This document shows positions 18,211 through 27,324 of a DNA stretch of 64,000 bases, piece by piece. Made by a program: the position numbers and the translations under genes. How positions within the stretch are numbered: the stretch's first letter is position 1; the number at the start of each line of letters is the position of its first letter. This stretch comes from Aquimixticola soesokkakensis (lineage in GTDB: Bacteria; Pseudomonadota; Alphaproteobacteria; Rhodobacterales; Rhodobacteraceae): NCBI RefSeq assembly GCF_900172375.1, contig NZ_FWFS01000001.1:1-64000 (forward strand). The letters run 5' to 3'. Under the pieces are notes generated by a model. That model was given only the letters and a program-made list of their open reading frames with translations. It was not told the origin of the DNA and searched no databases.

Positions 18211-18831
18211 TCATCTTCGCGCTGCACGCCCCCGCAGGAGGGTGCGTTTCAAAATTGCGATGTCAAAACACATATCGCGGTGTTGCGCATAGATCAGATC
18301 AAGCTGCGCTTTGCGCGGAACGCAGGCGCGACAATAGACGGCATCGGTCTCTTGCGCCGTTGTGCAGCGCGCCAAAAGCTGTTCCTCATGCGCGTGATAG
18401 ACAAGGGTCGCCAGACCCGTCAGCCCCGGCTTTTCGCGCAAGACCCGGCCATAGAGATCGGGAAAGCGGTCGGTGTAGTCGCGCAACGGCGGGCGCGGTC
18501 CGACAAAGCTCATATCGCCGCGCAAGATATTCAACAATTGCGGAATTTCATCCAAGCGTGTGCGCCGCAAGAAGCGCCCCGTCGGGGAAATACGCGCCGA
18601 TTTATCCCCGCCAGAGACACCGCTATTGGCTGTGCTCTGCGCCATGGTGCGAAATTTATACAGCGCAAAAGGCTGATCGGGCGTTTTCATGCGCTCGGAC
18701 ACGTAAAGCACCGGCCGCCCGTCGCGCAGGGCGAGGGCCGCAGCAATCACCAGCGCCGGCCCCAACAAAATCCCGCCTGCAATCGCCGCGAGCAGGACAT
18801 CAAAACAGCGTTTCACCCAACGGCTCTTCAT
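18211..18831 (-). CDS. Bacterial sugar transferase (initiating phosphoglycosyl transferase, PglC-like)
   Basis: A 206-residue monotopic enzyme that transfers a sugar-1-phosphate to undecaprenyl phosphate to start glycan assembly. It has one N-terminal membrane segment (VLLAAIAGGILLGPALVIAAAL). The family motifs follow: FALYKFRTM, RRTRLDEIPQLLNILRGDM (with the DE dyad), SFVGPRPPL and KPGLTGLATL. The gene overlaps the upstream reductase by 4 bases (ATGA). A 127-bp gap separates it from the 4,6-dehydratase downstream. Confidence 0.9.
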   Translation of the reverse strand: MKSRWVKRCFDVLLAAIAGGILLGPALVIAAALALRDGRPVLYVSERMKTPDQPFALYKFRTMAQSTANSGVSGGDKSARISPTGRFLRRTRLDEIPQLLNILRGDMSFVGPRPPLRDYTDRFPDLYGRVLREKPGLTGLATLVYHAHEEQLLARCTTAQETDAVYCRACVPRKAQLDLIYAQHRDMCFDIAILKRTLLRGRAARR

Positions 18832-19640
18832 GAGGTCGCCCCCAAGGCAGCGGCAAGGCCCGTGAACTGCGTCACCATCTCCAGCGGGAGGTTTTCTTGC
18901 GCAGAAAACGAGACTATTGCAGCGATTTTAGACACATCAAGCGCGATCACGGCGGGCCCCGCCCGCAGCGGCCCTGCGTGCCACTGCCCCCCGAATGCGG
19001 CAACCAAAGCGCCCATCTCGACGGGAACGGGCGCGGCAAGGTTGTACACCCCCGTCTCCTTAGCGTGCGCGAGCCCCACGAGGACACGGCAAAGCGTCAT
19101 CGGCCCGATATAGCTGCGGACGGGAAAGCCTTCAGCAAAGCGATCCAGTTGAATCGTTTCACCGCTGCGCAGGTTGCGCCCCAATTGATCAGTGCCCACA
19201 ACATTCCCGAGCCGCAGGATCAGACAGTCGGGATCAAGCGCTGCTTCCATCGCGGCTTTGGCGCGCCCGTAGTCGTTTTGAGGCGCAATAGGGTCTGTTT
19301 CCCGAAAGGCGTGACCGCGCGGCGCCCCGTAAACCGCCTGACTTGACATCACGATCAATCGCGCGCCCAAGGCCTGCGCGACGCTCTGCGCGGCGCAGGC
19401 CAAATCGACCGTCTCGCCGTAGTCGCGTACATGGCCTGCGGGCGTCGGTGCGGCCAGATGCACAACAGCGTCGATCGCGCCCAGCGCAGCCATGCCCGCC
19501 AAGGGGCGCGCAAGCGTCCAAGCCGTGTGCCGGGTGGCTTTGACCACCTCGACATGCGGAAAAGCAGTCTCTATTACTGCGCAAAAGAGCCTTCCAAGCT
19601 GCCCGTTCGCGCCGGTCAAAAGAATGCGGACCCTCGCCAT
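18828..19640 (-). CDS. NAD-dependent epimerase/dehydratase, probable keto-sugar reductase
   Basis: A 270-residue extended SDR. The nucleotide-binding motif is LLTGANGQLGRLF at the N-terminus, and the serine segment VMSSQAVYG and YxxxK (DYGRAKA) complete the active site. With a 4,6-dehydratase and an initiating transferase in the same operon, a role reducing a 4-keto sugar (as WreQ does in Rhizobium) is a reasonable inference. Sequence alone does not exclude an epimerase. The ATG at 19638-19640 directly abuts the stop of the upstream transporter. Confidence 0.75.
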   Translation of the reverse strand: MARVRILLTGANGQLGRLFCAVIETAFPHVEVVKATRHTAWTLARPLAGMAALGAIDAVVHLAAPTPAGHVRDYGETVDLACAAQSVAQALGARLIVMSSQAVYGAPRGHAFRETDPIAPQNDYGRAKAAMEAALDPDCLILRLGNVVGTDQLGRNLRSGETIQLDRFAEGFPVRSYIGPMTLCRVLVGLAHAKETGVYNLAAPVPVEMGALVAAFGGQWHAGPLRAGPAVIALDVSKIAAIVSFSAQENLPLEMVTQFTGLAAALGATS

Positions 19641-20507
19641 TTACGCGCGCACCTTGCTTAGTTGAACCGCCAAAATCCCCGCCATGATGATCGCCACACC
19701 GACCACGTCAAGCATGTGGATACGCTCGCCCAGAAACAGCGCAGCAATAGCCACGCCAAAGAAAGGGTTCAAAAAGTGGAACGTTGCCGCCTTCACCGAG
19801 CCGATGCGGTTCACCAGAGCGAACCAGATCCAGGTTGCCAGGACGCCGGGAATCAATGTTGTGTAAATGAAGGCGCCGATGATGCGGCCAGACCAGTCGA
19901 TGTGCCACACTTCGAACAGGGGGGAGACCACGAAGAGCGCGGCGGCGCCGACGAACATCTGCAATCCCACGATCATCAGGACATTGCCGCCACCGCTGGC
20001 GCCGCGCACCGACAAGGTGGCCACAGCCAAGGCCAGCGCGCCAAAGGCGCACATGACAATCCCCGACACATCCGAGCCCTCGGAAATGCGCGTTCCCATG
20101 ATCAGCGCAACACCGACAAAGCCCACGACCATGCCCAGCACGGCCATCGGCGCCAGACGTTCGCGCAGCACCAAGGCCGAAATCGCAGCCACCAGCAGCG
20201 GCATTGACGAGGCCATCACGGAGGCCAGCGATGCCTCGACCGTTTGCATCGCCGAGAAAAACAGACCCAGATACAGCGCGTTCTGGCACAATCCCAAGAC
20301 CACCACCGCACGCCATTGCGCGCGCGAAAGAGTCCATGTCTGGCCCATCAGCCGCGCCAGCGCCACCGCGATGACGCCCGACACGAGAAAGCGCAATCCA
20401 AGCGACATCAGCGGCGGCGCGCCCGCCACGATGATCCGCGCCGAGGTAAAGGCCGAACTCCACATGATGACAAAGGCCAGCCCCATAAAAATTGCGCGAA
20501 TATCCAT
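19641..20507 (-). CDS. EamA/DMT-family transporter
   Basis: A 288-residue inner-membrane protein with ten predicted helices in two EamA repeats, each closing with an ERL/ERI-type segment (LRERLAPMAVLG and LGERIHMLDVVG). Members export amino acids, nucleosides or other metabolites; the substrate here is unknown. The start MDIRAIF at 20505-20507 follows GGGAAAAATC. MGKIMDIR at 20519 is an alternative. Its stop abuts the next gene's ATG. Confidence 0.8.
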   Translation of the reverse strand: MDIRAIFMGLAFVIMWSSAFTSARIIVAGAPPLMSLGLRFLVSGVIAVALARLMGQTWTLSRAQWRAVVVLGLCQNALYLGLFFSAMQTVEASLASVMASSMPLLVAAISALVLRERLAPMAVLGMVVGFVGVALIMGTRISEGSDVSGIVMCAFGALALAVATLSVRGASGGGNVLMIVGLQMFVGAAALFVVSPLFEVWHIDWSGRIIGAFIYTTLIPGVLATWIWFALVNRIGSVKAATFHFLNPFFGVAIAALFLGERIHMLDVVGVAIIMAGILAVQLSKVRA

Positions 20508-20604
20508 GATTTTTCCCATTCTGACTGCCGCCGGACCGTGGCGCGCAGCGGGTCGATGTTCAAGACCCAAGCCGCAGAACCGCACGCATAGCGGTCATGC
20601 AAAA

Positions 20605-20639
20605 ACGAAAAAGGGCCGCGCAACTGCACGACCCTTTCG
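20605..20639 (-). terminator. Rho-independent terminator after the HU gene
   Basis: On the minus strand, AAAGGGTCGTGC and GCGCGGCCCTTT form a stem with a short loop, followed by TTTCGTTTTTG. It lies 23 bp after the stop of the HU-like gene. Confidence 0.75.
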
Positions 20640-20662
20640 CATAACGGATTACCGAAACCGGA

Positions 20663-20950
20663 TTATTCGTTCACGCTGTCTTTGAGGGCTTTTGCGATCG
20701 TCATTTTCACGACTTTATCGGCCTCTTTGGACATCTGTTCGCCCGTGGCGGGGTTGCGCACCATACGTGCGGGGCGCTCGCGGCAGTAGATTTTGCCAAC
20801 GCCGGGAAGGGTCACAGCACCACCGGCAGCCACTTCTTTGGTGATGATACCGGTGATCGCGTCGAGAGCGACACCAGCAGATTTTTTGTCGGCACCCATC
20901 TCTTCGGCGAGAGCGGCAACGAGTTGGGTTTTGGTCATCGGTTTCGACAT
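20663..20950 (-). CDS. HU-family DNA-binding protein
   Basis: A small nucleoid protein of 95 residues. It has the HU/IHF helical dimer region (TKTQLVAALAEEMGADKKSA), the signature GKIYCRERPARMVRNPATGE, which is the DNA-clamping arm, and the C-terminal helix KMTIAKALKDSVNE. The Cys in the arm and the KIYCRE start differ from E. coli HU; whether it is HU or a divergent paralogue is open. The start at 20948-20950 follows GAGGAGATAGAC. The upstream frame extension is rejected. Confidence 0.9.
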   Translation of the reverse strand: MSKPMTKTQLVAALAEEMGADKKSAGVALDAITGIITKEVAAGGAVTLPGVGKIYCRERPARMVRNPATGEQMSKEADKVVKMTIAKALKDSVNE

Positions 20951-21080
20951 GTCTATCTCCTCGTACTCCCCCTTTCCATGGGGGTTATGGCGGATTTGTA
21001 ACCTTATATTGAGGAAAGGCACAACGCTTTGTATGCGCCCAGCGGGCATTTTCGCCTATTTCTGCACGGTTTCCCCGAAG

Positions 21081-22565
21081 TCAGAGGAAGGCTGTCTCCT
21101 CGAAACTGCGCAATTTACGGCTGTGGATGCGTTCAAGGGGCATCTCGCGCAAGGTTTCCATCGCCTTGATGCCGATCAGCAAGTGTCGCGCGACCTGAGT
21201 TTTATAGAAATCCGACGCCATCCCGGGCAGTTTCAACTCGCCATGCAACGGCTTGTCAGAGACACATAACAGCGTGCCGTAGGGCACCCGAAAGCGAAAC
21301 CCGTTGGCCGCAATCGTGGCACTTTCCATATCCAGACCGACCGCACGACTTTGGCTGAGGCGCTGGACAGGACCGGATTGATCGCGCAACTCCCAGTTGC
21401 GGTTGTCGATGGTGGCCACAGTGCCGGTGCGCATGATCCGCTTGAGTTCGTAGCCTTCCAGCTCGGTCACCGCCTCGACAGCATCCTCAAGCGAGGTCTG
21501 GATTTCTGCCAGCGCCGGAATAGGCACCCACACGGGCAGGTCATCGTCCAGCACATGGTCCTCGCGAAGATAGGCATGGGCGAGCACGAAATCCCCCAGA
21601 CGTTGGGAATTGCGCAGACCCGCGCAGTGGCCGACCATGATCCACGCATGGGGTCGCAACACCGCGATGTGGTCGGTTGCGGTTTTCGCGTTCGAGGGAC
21701 CGACGCCGATATTGACCAGGGTGATGCCGCCGCCATCTGCCCGTTTGAGGTGATAGGTCGGCATCTGCGGCATCTTGAGCGTGGGCGGGATCACCGTGTC
21801 GGGATCGGTGATCTCGACATTTCCGGTGCTCACGAAACTGGTGTAGCCGCTGTCGGGATCGGCCAGCATCGCGCGGGCATAGGCTTCGAATTCGCTGACG
21901 TAGAACTGGTAGTTGGTGAACAGCACATGGTTCTGGAAATGATCGGGATCGGTGGCCGTGTAATGCGTCAGCCGCGCCAAAGAATAGTCGATGCGCTGCG
22001 CCGTGAAAGGGGCCAGCGGCGCGGAGCCATCCGGGTGGAGGTAACTTTCGCCGTTCACGATGGCATCATGGGTCACGTTGAGGTCGGGCACGTCAAAAAC
22101 ATCGCGCAGCGGATATTCCATCACCCCCTCTTGGGGCACAACGATATCCGCCTCTCCGGCGACCGCGAAATGCACCGGCATCGGGGTCTCGGACGCACCG
22201 ATCATCACCGGCACGCCGTGATTTTCGATCAGCAAGGCGATCTGCTGGGTGAGGTAGGATTTGAACAACTCCGGCCGTGTCACCGTTGTGGAATAGGTGC
22301 CCGGGGTCGGCACGTGACCAAAAGACAGACGGCTGTCGGTGGCCGCATAGCTTGTCGTGGTAAAGCGGATTTCGGGGTAGAAGGCGCGAAACCGGTGCTC
22401 GGGCTTGGTGCCGCCTGCGGTTTGGGAAAATTTCTCGCCCAGAAATTTCGTCGCCTGCGCAAACAGCGCGATCAGTCGCTCCACCGCAGCACCCGCATCG
22501 CTAAAGGCTTCATGCGCGGGTGCGTCCGGCGAGACCACGGGCAGGTTTTGACCAAAAGATTTCAT
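21081..22565 (-). CDS. amn: AMP nucleosidase
   Basis: Hydrolyses AMP to adenine and ribose-5-phosphate. It has 494 residues with an N-terminal AMP nucleosidase domain and a C-terminal purine nucleoside phosphorylase fold. In the latter, NIGVGPSNAKTATDHIAVL and LDMESATIAANGFRFRVPYGTLLCVSDKPLHGELK carry the nucleobase and phosphate-ribose contacts. It starts 2 bp after the stop of adenine deaminase on the same strand, so ade and amn should be one operon acting on the same branch. Confidence 0.92.
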   Translation of the reverse strand: MKSFGQNLPVVSPDAPAHEAFSDAGAAVERLIALFAQATKFLGEKFSQTAGGTKPEHRFRAFYPEIRFTTTSYAATDSRLSFGHVPTPGTYSTTVTRPELFKSYLTQQIALLIENHGVPVMIGASETPMPVHFAVAGEADIVVPQEGVMEYPLRDVFDVPDLNVTHDAIVNGESYLHPDGSAPLAPFTAQRIDYSLARLTHYTATDPDHFQNHVLFTNYQFYVSEFEAYARAMLADPDSGYTSFVSTGNVEITDPDTVIPPTLKMPQMPTYHLKRADGGGITLVNIGVGPSNAKTATDHIAVLRPHAWIMVGHCAGLRNSQRLGDFVLAHAYLREDHVLDDDLPVWVPIPALAEIQTSLEDAVEAVTELEGYELKRIMRTGTVATIDNRNWELRDQSGPVQRLSQSRAVGLDMESATIAANGFRFRVPYGTLLCVSDKPLHGELKLPGMASDFYKTQVARHLLIGIKAMETLREMPLERIHSRKLRSFEETAFL

Positions 22566-22567
22566 CG

Positions 22568-24385
22568 TTATTCGTATCCTTCAAACAGGCTTGTGACCTC
22601 GAAACTGCGCACATCCACCAGACCCTTGTCCGAGATGCGCAATTCGGGAATGACCACAAGCGCGAGCAGCGAGTGCTGCATGTAAGCGTTATTCAAGGTG
22701 CATCCGGCGGCCTCCATCGCGCGCCCCAGCGCCTCGGCCTTTTGGGCCACCTCGGCGGCGGGGCGATCCGACATCAGACCGGCGATGGGCAATTCGACCA
22801 GCGCCTGTTCCTGACCATCCGCAAACAGCACGACCCCGCCCCCGACCGCGCGCAGACGGTTGGCCGCCAGCGCCATGTTGGCACGATCCGTGCCCACAAC
22901 GATCATATGGTGGCTGTCATGCGCGACCGTCGAAGCAAGCGCCATCGGCCCCTTGTAGCCGAAGCCCGACACAAAGGCGTTCACAACGCCGCCCGTGGCA
23001 CGGTGGCGTTCGACCAGCGCAATCTGTGCGATGTCCTGCGCGGCATCGGGTTCAACGCGCCCGTTCGCGACCTCCATGTCGAAGCTCAGCGCCTTTGTCG
23101 GTGCCTGGTTTTCAACCATGCCGATGACGCGGGCGGTCACCCGGTTCGCCCCCTCCGGCGCATCGATGACGAAATCATCCGCCGACAGGTCCTTGGCCAT
23201 ATTCACCGTCTCGCGCGCATGCTGCGGCCAGTCGAGAAGCGGGAAATCGACCCTGACCTTGCCATTTTCGGCCACAACAGCGCCGCGCGCGATGACCAGC
23301 TCGATCGGCAGGCTGCGCAGATCGGAGGTCAGGATCACATCGGCCCGACGCCCCGGCGTCAGGGACCCCAGTTCGCGTTCCAGACCGAAATGCGTCGCAG
23401 TGTTGATCGTGGCCATCTGCAGCGCAACGACCGGATCGCAACCGCAGTCAATGGCGTGACGCACCACGCGGTTCATGTGACCGTCATTGACCAACGTGCC
23501 GGAGTGGCAATCGTCTGTGCAGAGGATAAAGTTGCGCGGGTCCAGACCTTTTTGCGTGATCGCCGTGATCTGCGCCTCGACATCGTACCACGCCGAGCCA
23601 AGGCGCACCATTGCGCGCATCCCCTGCCGCATCCGCGCAATCGCGTCTGCCTCGCAGGTGCCTTCGTGATCATCCGCCGGACCGCCCGCGACATAGGCAC
23701 TAAAGGCCGGCCCGAGATCGGGGGAGGCGTAATGCCCGCCCACGGTTTTGCCCGCGTTCTGCGTGGCGGCAATTTCGGCCAGCATCTGCGGATCGCCATT
23801 CACCACACCGGGGAAATTCATCATCTCCCCCAGCCCGATGATGCCGGGCCAGTCCATCGCCTCGGCGACATCCTCGGCACTGATTTCAAATCCCGTGGTT
23901 TCCAGCCCCGGCGCGGAAGGCGCACAAGAGGGCATCTGGGTGAAAATATTGACCGGCTGCAACAGCGCCTCGTCATGCATCAGGCGCACACCCTCAAGGC
24001 CCAGCACATTGGCGATCTCATGGGGATCGGTGAACATGGTGGTGGTGCCATGGGGCGTCACCGCGCGGGCAAATTCCGCCGGTGTCAGCATGCCGCTTTC
24101 GATGTGCATATGCCCGTCGAGAAGACCGGGGATCATGTACCGCCCCTTGGCATCGATCACCTGCGTCTCGGGGCCGGTGCAATGCGCCGCAGATGTGCCG
24201 ACATAGGCGATGCGCCCTTGGGCAATCGCGATGTCATGGCCCTCCAGCACTTCGCGGGTGTGGACGTTGACCCATATGCCGTTCTTGATCACCAGATCGG
24301 CGGGGGCGCGGCCAGCGGCCACGGCAACGAGCGTTGGCGCGGTCTCGGCCCAGCTCTTTATCTTTGTGTTTTTCGACTGTTCCAT
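22568..24385 (-). CDS. ade: Adenine deaminase
   Basis: Converts adenine to hypoxanthine and ammonia in purine salvage. It has 605 residues of the amidohydrolase superfamily. The metal motif is GLLDGHMHIESGML, and the second metal region is in LCTDDCHSGTLVNDGHMN. The C-terminal adenine deaminase domain includes VSGFGYKGPMALASTVAHDSHHMIVVG. It takes the product of the downstream amn. It is divergent from the epimerase-like gene at 24461. Confidence 0.94.
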   Translation of the reverse strand: MEQSKNTKIKSWAETAPTLVAVAAGRAPADLVIKNGIWVNVHTREVLEGHDIAIAQGRIAYVGTSAAHCTGPETQVIDAKGRYMIPGLLDGHMHIESGMLTPAEFARAVTPHGTTTMFTDPHEIANVLGLEGVRLMHDEALLQPVNIFTQMPSCAPSAPGLETTGFEISAEDVAEAMDWPGIIGLGEMMNFPGVVNGDPQMLAEIAATQNAGKTVGGHYASPDLGPAFSAYVAGGPADDHEGTCEADAIARMRQGMRAMVRLGSAWYDVEAQITAITQKGLDPRNFILCTDDCHSGTLVNDGHMNRVVRHAIDCGCDPVVALQMATINTATHFGLERELGSLTPGRRADVILTSDLRSLPIELVIARGAVVAENGKVRVDFPLLDWPQHARETVNMAKDLSADDFVIDAPEGANRVTARVIGMVENQAPTKALSFDMEVANGRVEPDAAQDIAQIALVERHRATGGVVNAFVSGFGYKGPMALASTVAHDSHHMIVVGTDRANMALAANRLRAVGGGVVLFADGQEQALVELPIAGLMSDRPAAEVAQKAEALGRAMEAAGCTLNNAYMQHSLLALVVIPELRISDKGLVDVRSFEVTSLFEGYE

Positions 24386-24460
24386 GGCCCAATCTTGTCC
24401 CGTTTCGGGCGGTGTTCAAGCCCCCTTGCACCTTTCCTGCACGTCAGGGATGAATCAGAT

Positions 24461-25330
24461 ATGACACAGCATCTTTTTTCCTTCGGCCACGGCTATAGCG
24501 CCCAAGCCCTCGCCGCGCGCCTTTTGCCCCTTGGCTGGCACATCACCGGCACCACGCGCAGCGCACAAAAGGCTCTGACCCTGCGCGAAACGGGCATCAC
24601 ACCGTTGATCCTTGGGCGCGACGACCTCGCGCCCGCGCTTCACAAAGCCACCCATCTGCTCGTCAGTGCCGCCCCCGACGATGCCGGCGACCCGATGCTG
24701 CGCGATTGGGCAGACGCCATCGTACAGGCCCCCAAGCTTGGCTGGATCGGCTATCTGTCGACGACCGGCGTCTACGGCGATCACGCGGGGGGATGGGTGG
24801 ATGAGAGCACCCCCCTCACCCCCGCCACCAAACGCGGCCGGATGCGCGTCGCGGCTGAGGCAGAGTGGACGGAATTTGCGCAAAAAAAGTCTCTAACCCT
24901 GCAGATTTTTCGCCTTGCGGGCATCTACGGCCCAGACCGCGGCCCCTTTGCAAAGGTGCGCGCAGGGACCGCGCGGCGGATCGTAAAACAGGGCCAAGTA
25001 TTTTCGCGCACCCATGTCGCAGATATTGCGCAGGTGCTTCACGCCTCTATCGCGCGGCCCAACGCGGGCGCGGTCTACAATGTATGCGACGATGACCCCG
25101 CGCCCCCGCAAGACGTGATTGCCTATGCCGCCGAATTGCTCGGCCTGCCCCTGCCCCCTCTGGAAGCCTTCGAGACCGCCGACATGACCCCGATGGCGCG
25201 CAGTTTTTATGCCGAAAGCAAAAAGGTGCGCAACATGCGGATCAAACACGAGCTTGGCGTCACGCTGATCTATCCCGACTATCGCCGCGGGCTTGAGGCG
25301 CTTTTGGCGCTTGAAACCGGTAAGGCGTGA
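24461..25330 (+). CDS. NAD(P)-binding SDR/epimerase-like protein
   Basis: A 289-residue atypical extended SDR. The N-terminus lacks the usual TGGxGxxG and reads LFSFGHGYSAQALAARLLPLG, a YeeZ-like pattern. The active-site region YLSTTGVYGDHAGGWVDEST, the FRLAGIYGP segment and the nucleotide-sugar-like tail are clear. YeeZ-type proteins bind NAD(P) and their substrates are not established. The true start is the ATG at 24461; the very long upstream frame is antisense to ade and amn. Confidence 0.75.
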   Translation: MTQHLFSFGHGYSAQALAARLLPLGWHITGTTRSAQKALTLRETGITPLILGRDDLAPALHKATHLLVSAAPDDAGDPMLRDWADAIVQAPKLGWIGYLSTTGVYGDHAGGWVDESTPLTPATKRGRMRVAAEAEWTEFAQKKSLTLQIFRLAGIYGPDRGPFAKVRAGTARRIVKQGQVFSRTHVADIAQVLHASIARPNAGAVYNVCDDDPAPPQDVIAYAAELLGLPLPPLEAFETADMTPMARSFYAESKKVRNMRIKHELGVTLIYPDYRRGLEALLALETGKA

Positions 25331-25384
25331 AACCCGCGCGCCGCGCTCTGCGTTGAGATGCTCACAGACAAAGGCCCGCACCCT

Positions 25385-25987
25385 ATGACCGCAGATTCTT
25401 CCGCCAAAGCGCAATCGCCCCAAAGCTTGCGCGATATTTTGCGTGCCCTTCATGCGGCCAGCGATGGCGACACGGTTTCGGTCGACGAGATCCTTGATCA
25501 AATCGGCCACCGCTCGTTTGCCCCCGCGATCCTGGTGCCTGCGATGATCCTTGTCTCGCCGATTTCCGGAATACCGGGCACGCCCACCATCGGGGCGGTG
25601 ATCATCCTGCTGATCACCGTGCAAGCAATCTTGGGCGTGGATCACCTGTGGCTTCCGGCCTTTGTGCGCAAGCGGCGGATCAAAGGCGAAAAGCTGGAGA
25701 AAGCCGTGACATGGCTGGAGCGTCCCGTCCTGTGGATCGACGATCACACAGAACGCCGCGTGGCCTTTCTGGCGCGCAAACCGTGGTCGCTGGTCGCCCT
25801 GATGGCCATTGCCGCGCTGGCCTGCGTCATGCCCTTGCTCGAAGTGCTGCCGCTGGTCACCTCGGTGCTGTGCTTTGCGATATCCCTGCTCGCCATCGGC
25901 ATGATGGGGCGCGACGGGCTTTTCATGCTGTCAGGCTACGGCTTTATCATTCTGGGCGCGTCGGGCCTTGCGTGGCTGATCAGTTAG
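25385..25987 (+). CDS. ExoD-family exopolysaccharide synthesis protein
   Basis: A 200-residue inner-membrane protein with several helices. It resembles ExoD, first described in Rhizobium exopolysaccharide and alkaline-stress mutants. Visible signatures are ILDQIGHRSFAPAILVPAMI, SPISGIPGTPTIGAVIILLI and ERPVLWIDDHTERR. The biochemical function of ExoD is not established. It starts 54 bp after the epimerase-like gene and converges with the MFS gene, overlapping its end by 8 bp. Confidence 0.8.
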   Translation: MTADSSAKAQSPQSLRDILRALHAASDGDTVSVDEILDQIGHRSFAPAILVPAMILVSPISGIPGTPTIGAVIILLITVQAILGVDHLWLPAFVRKRRIKGEKLEKAVTWLERPVLWIDDHTERRVAFLARKPWSLVALMAIAALACVMPLLEVLPLVTSVLCFAISLLAIGMMGRDGLFMLSGYGFIILGASGLAWLIS

Positions 25988-27164
25988 GGCGGCGCTTTGC
26001 GTCCCAGATCGTCAGGGCAAACATCAAAATCCCCGCCAGCGACAGGCCCGCCCCCACATAGCCCGAGCTTTCAAACCCGTAGCCGCGGGCGATGAAAAAC
26101 GCCGCGACGATGGGGCCAATGGCATTGGCGGCGTTAAAGGCAGAATGGTTCAGCGCCGCCGCAAGAGACTGGGCTTCATGCGCCACATCCATCAGGCGGG
26201 TCTGTAGCAAAATGGGCAGGCCGTTCGAGACCCCGACGACGACCACGATCATCGCGATCAGCGTGGGGCTGGTCGCAACCGAGGGGTAAATCAACAGCAC
26301 GAGGCCCGACACCGACATCATCACGAAAGTCGAAAGGGTCAGGGACTTGTCCGCGGCCCAGCCTGCAATCAATGTGCCGATCGTCATCGCGACACCGATC
26401 AGCATCAGGTACATCGGCACCGTCGCTTCGCTGACCTGTGTCACCTCGATCAAGGTCGAGGCAAGATAGGTGTAAAAGGCAAAAAAGCCGCCAAAACAGA
26501 TCATCGCAGTGGCAAGCGTCAACAACACCTGACGGTTTTTCAGGGCCGAGAGTTCACGCAGCGGGTTGGACGCCGTTCCCGGTTCAGCGCGCGGCGCGGC
26601 CACGGCCAGGGTTACAGCCGTCACAAGGGCGATGACGCCCACAAGTGCAAATCCCCAGCGCCAGCCCAAAGTCTGGCCCAGAACGTTGGAAAACGGCACG
26701 CCGATAATGGTCGCGGTGGTAATGCCGAGGAACATGCGCGACACCGCTTTGCCGCGCTGGTTCGGCCCCACGACCGAGGCCGCAAGCAAGGCCCCCGCGC
26801 CGAAATAAGCACCATGCGGCAAGCCCGACAAAAAGCGGGTGACCAGCAAGACAGGGTAGGTCGGGGCAATGGCAGAGGCGGTGTTGAACACGGCAAAGGC
26901 CACCATCAGGCCGATAAGCAGGACCTTGCGTTCCATTTTGGCAAAAAGCACCGCGATCAGCGGCGCACCAACCACCACACCAAGCGCATAGGCCGAAACC
27001 ATGCTTGAGATGGCGGCTTCGCTTACGGCAAAGGCGCGCGCGATATAGGGGACCATCGCCATGGCGGAAAATTCGGCTGTACCGATGGCAAAGCCGCCCA
27101 TCGCAAGGGTGAATAGCACCAGCCAAGGCCGCGCCAAAGGCGCATCGAGTGTCATCGTTGCCAT
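25980..27164 (-). CDS. MFS transporter (arabinose-efflux / drug-efflux type)
   Basis: An inner-membrane transporter of 394 residues with 12 predicted helices. The N-terminal helix LVLFTLAMGGFAIGTAEFSAM and the loop GLPHGAYFGAGALLA are typical of AraJ/YdhP-like DHA1 exporters. The substrate is unknown. An in-frame TTG lies slightly upstream, but the ATG at 27162-27164 has AGGTAGGTTTGAG before it and is preferred. Confidence 0.82.
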   Translation of the reverse strand: MATMTLDAPLARPWLVLFTLAMGGFAIGTAEFSAMAMVPYIARAFAVSEAAISSMVSAYALGVVVGAPLIAVLFAKMERKVLLIGLMVAFAVFNTASAIAPTYPVLLVTRFLSGLPHGAYFGAGALLAASVVGPNQRGKAVSRMFLGITTATIIGVPFSNVLGQTLGWRWGFALVGVIALVTAVTLAVAAPRAEPGTASNPLRELSALKNRQVLLTLATAMICFGGFFAFYTYLASTLIEVTQVSEATVPMYLMLIGVAMTIGTLIAGWAADKSLTLSTFVMMSVSGLVLLIYPSVATSPTLIAMIVVVVGVSNGLPILLQTRLMDVAHEAQSLAAALNHSAFNAANAIGPIVAAFFIARGYGFESSGYVGAGLSLAGILMFALTIWDAKRRPN

Positions 27165-27293
27165 TCTCAAACCTACCTATCGGGAATCTGTGCGATTGGG
27201 CGTAAAAACGCCGCCGCTCGCAACCCCTTTTCGGCATCACCGGCCCAGCGTCAACTCAAATGCGGCATTGCAGAAAGAACGGCCCGCTTTCTG

Positions 27294-27324
27294 CGCAAAA
27301 GCGGCCGGTTTGCGGGCTTTTGCG
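27294..27324 (-). terminator. Stem-loop immediately after dxs
   Basis: Arms CGCAAAAGC and GCTTTTGCG (9 bp, perfect) face each other across a 13-nt loop directly after the dxs stop codon. No long T run follows, so efficiency is uncertain. Confidence 0.45.

Noticed and set aside
22520-24460. Long N-terminal extension of the YeeZ-like gene on the plus strand
   Set aside because: It runs antisense through ade and the amn end. The true start with homology is the ATG at 24461.
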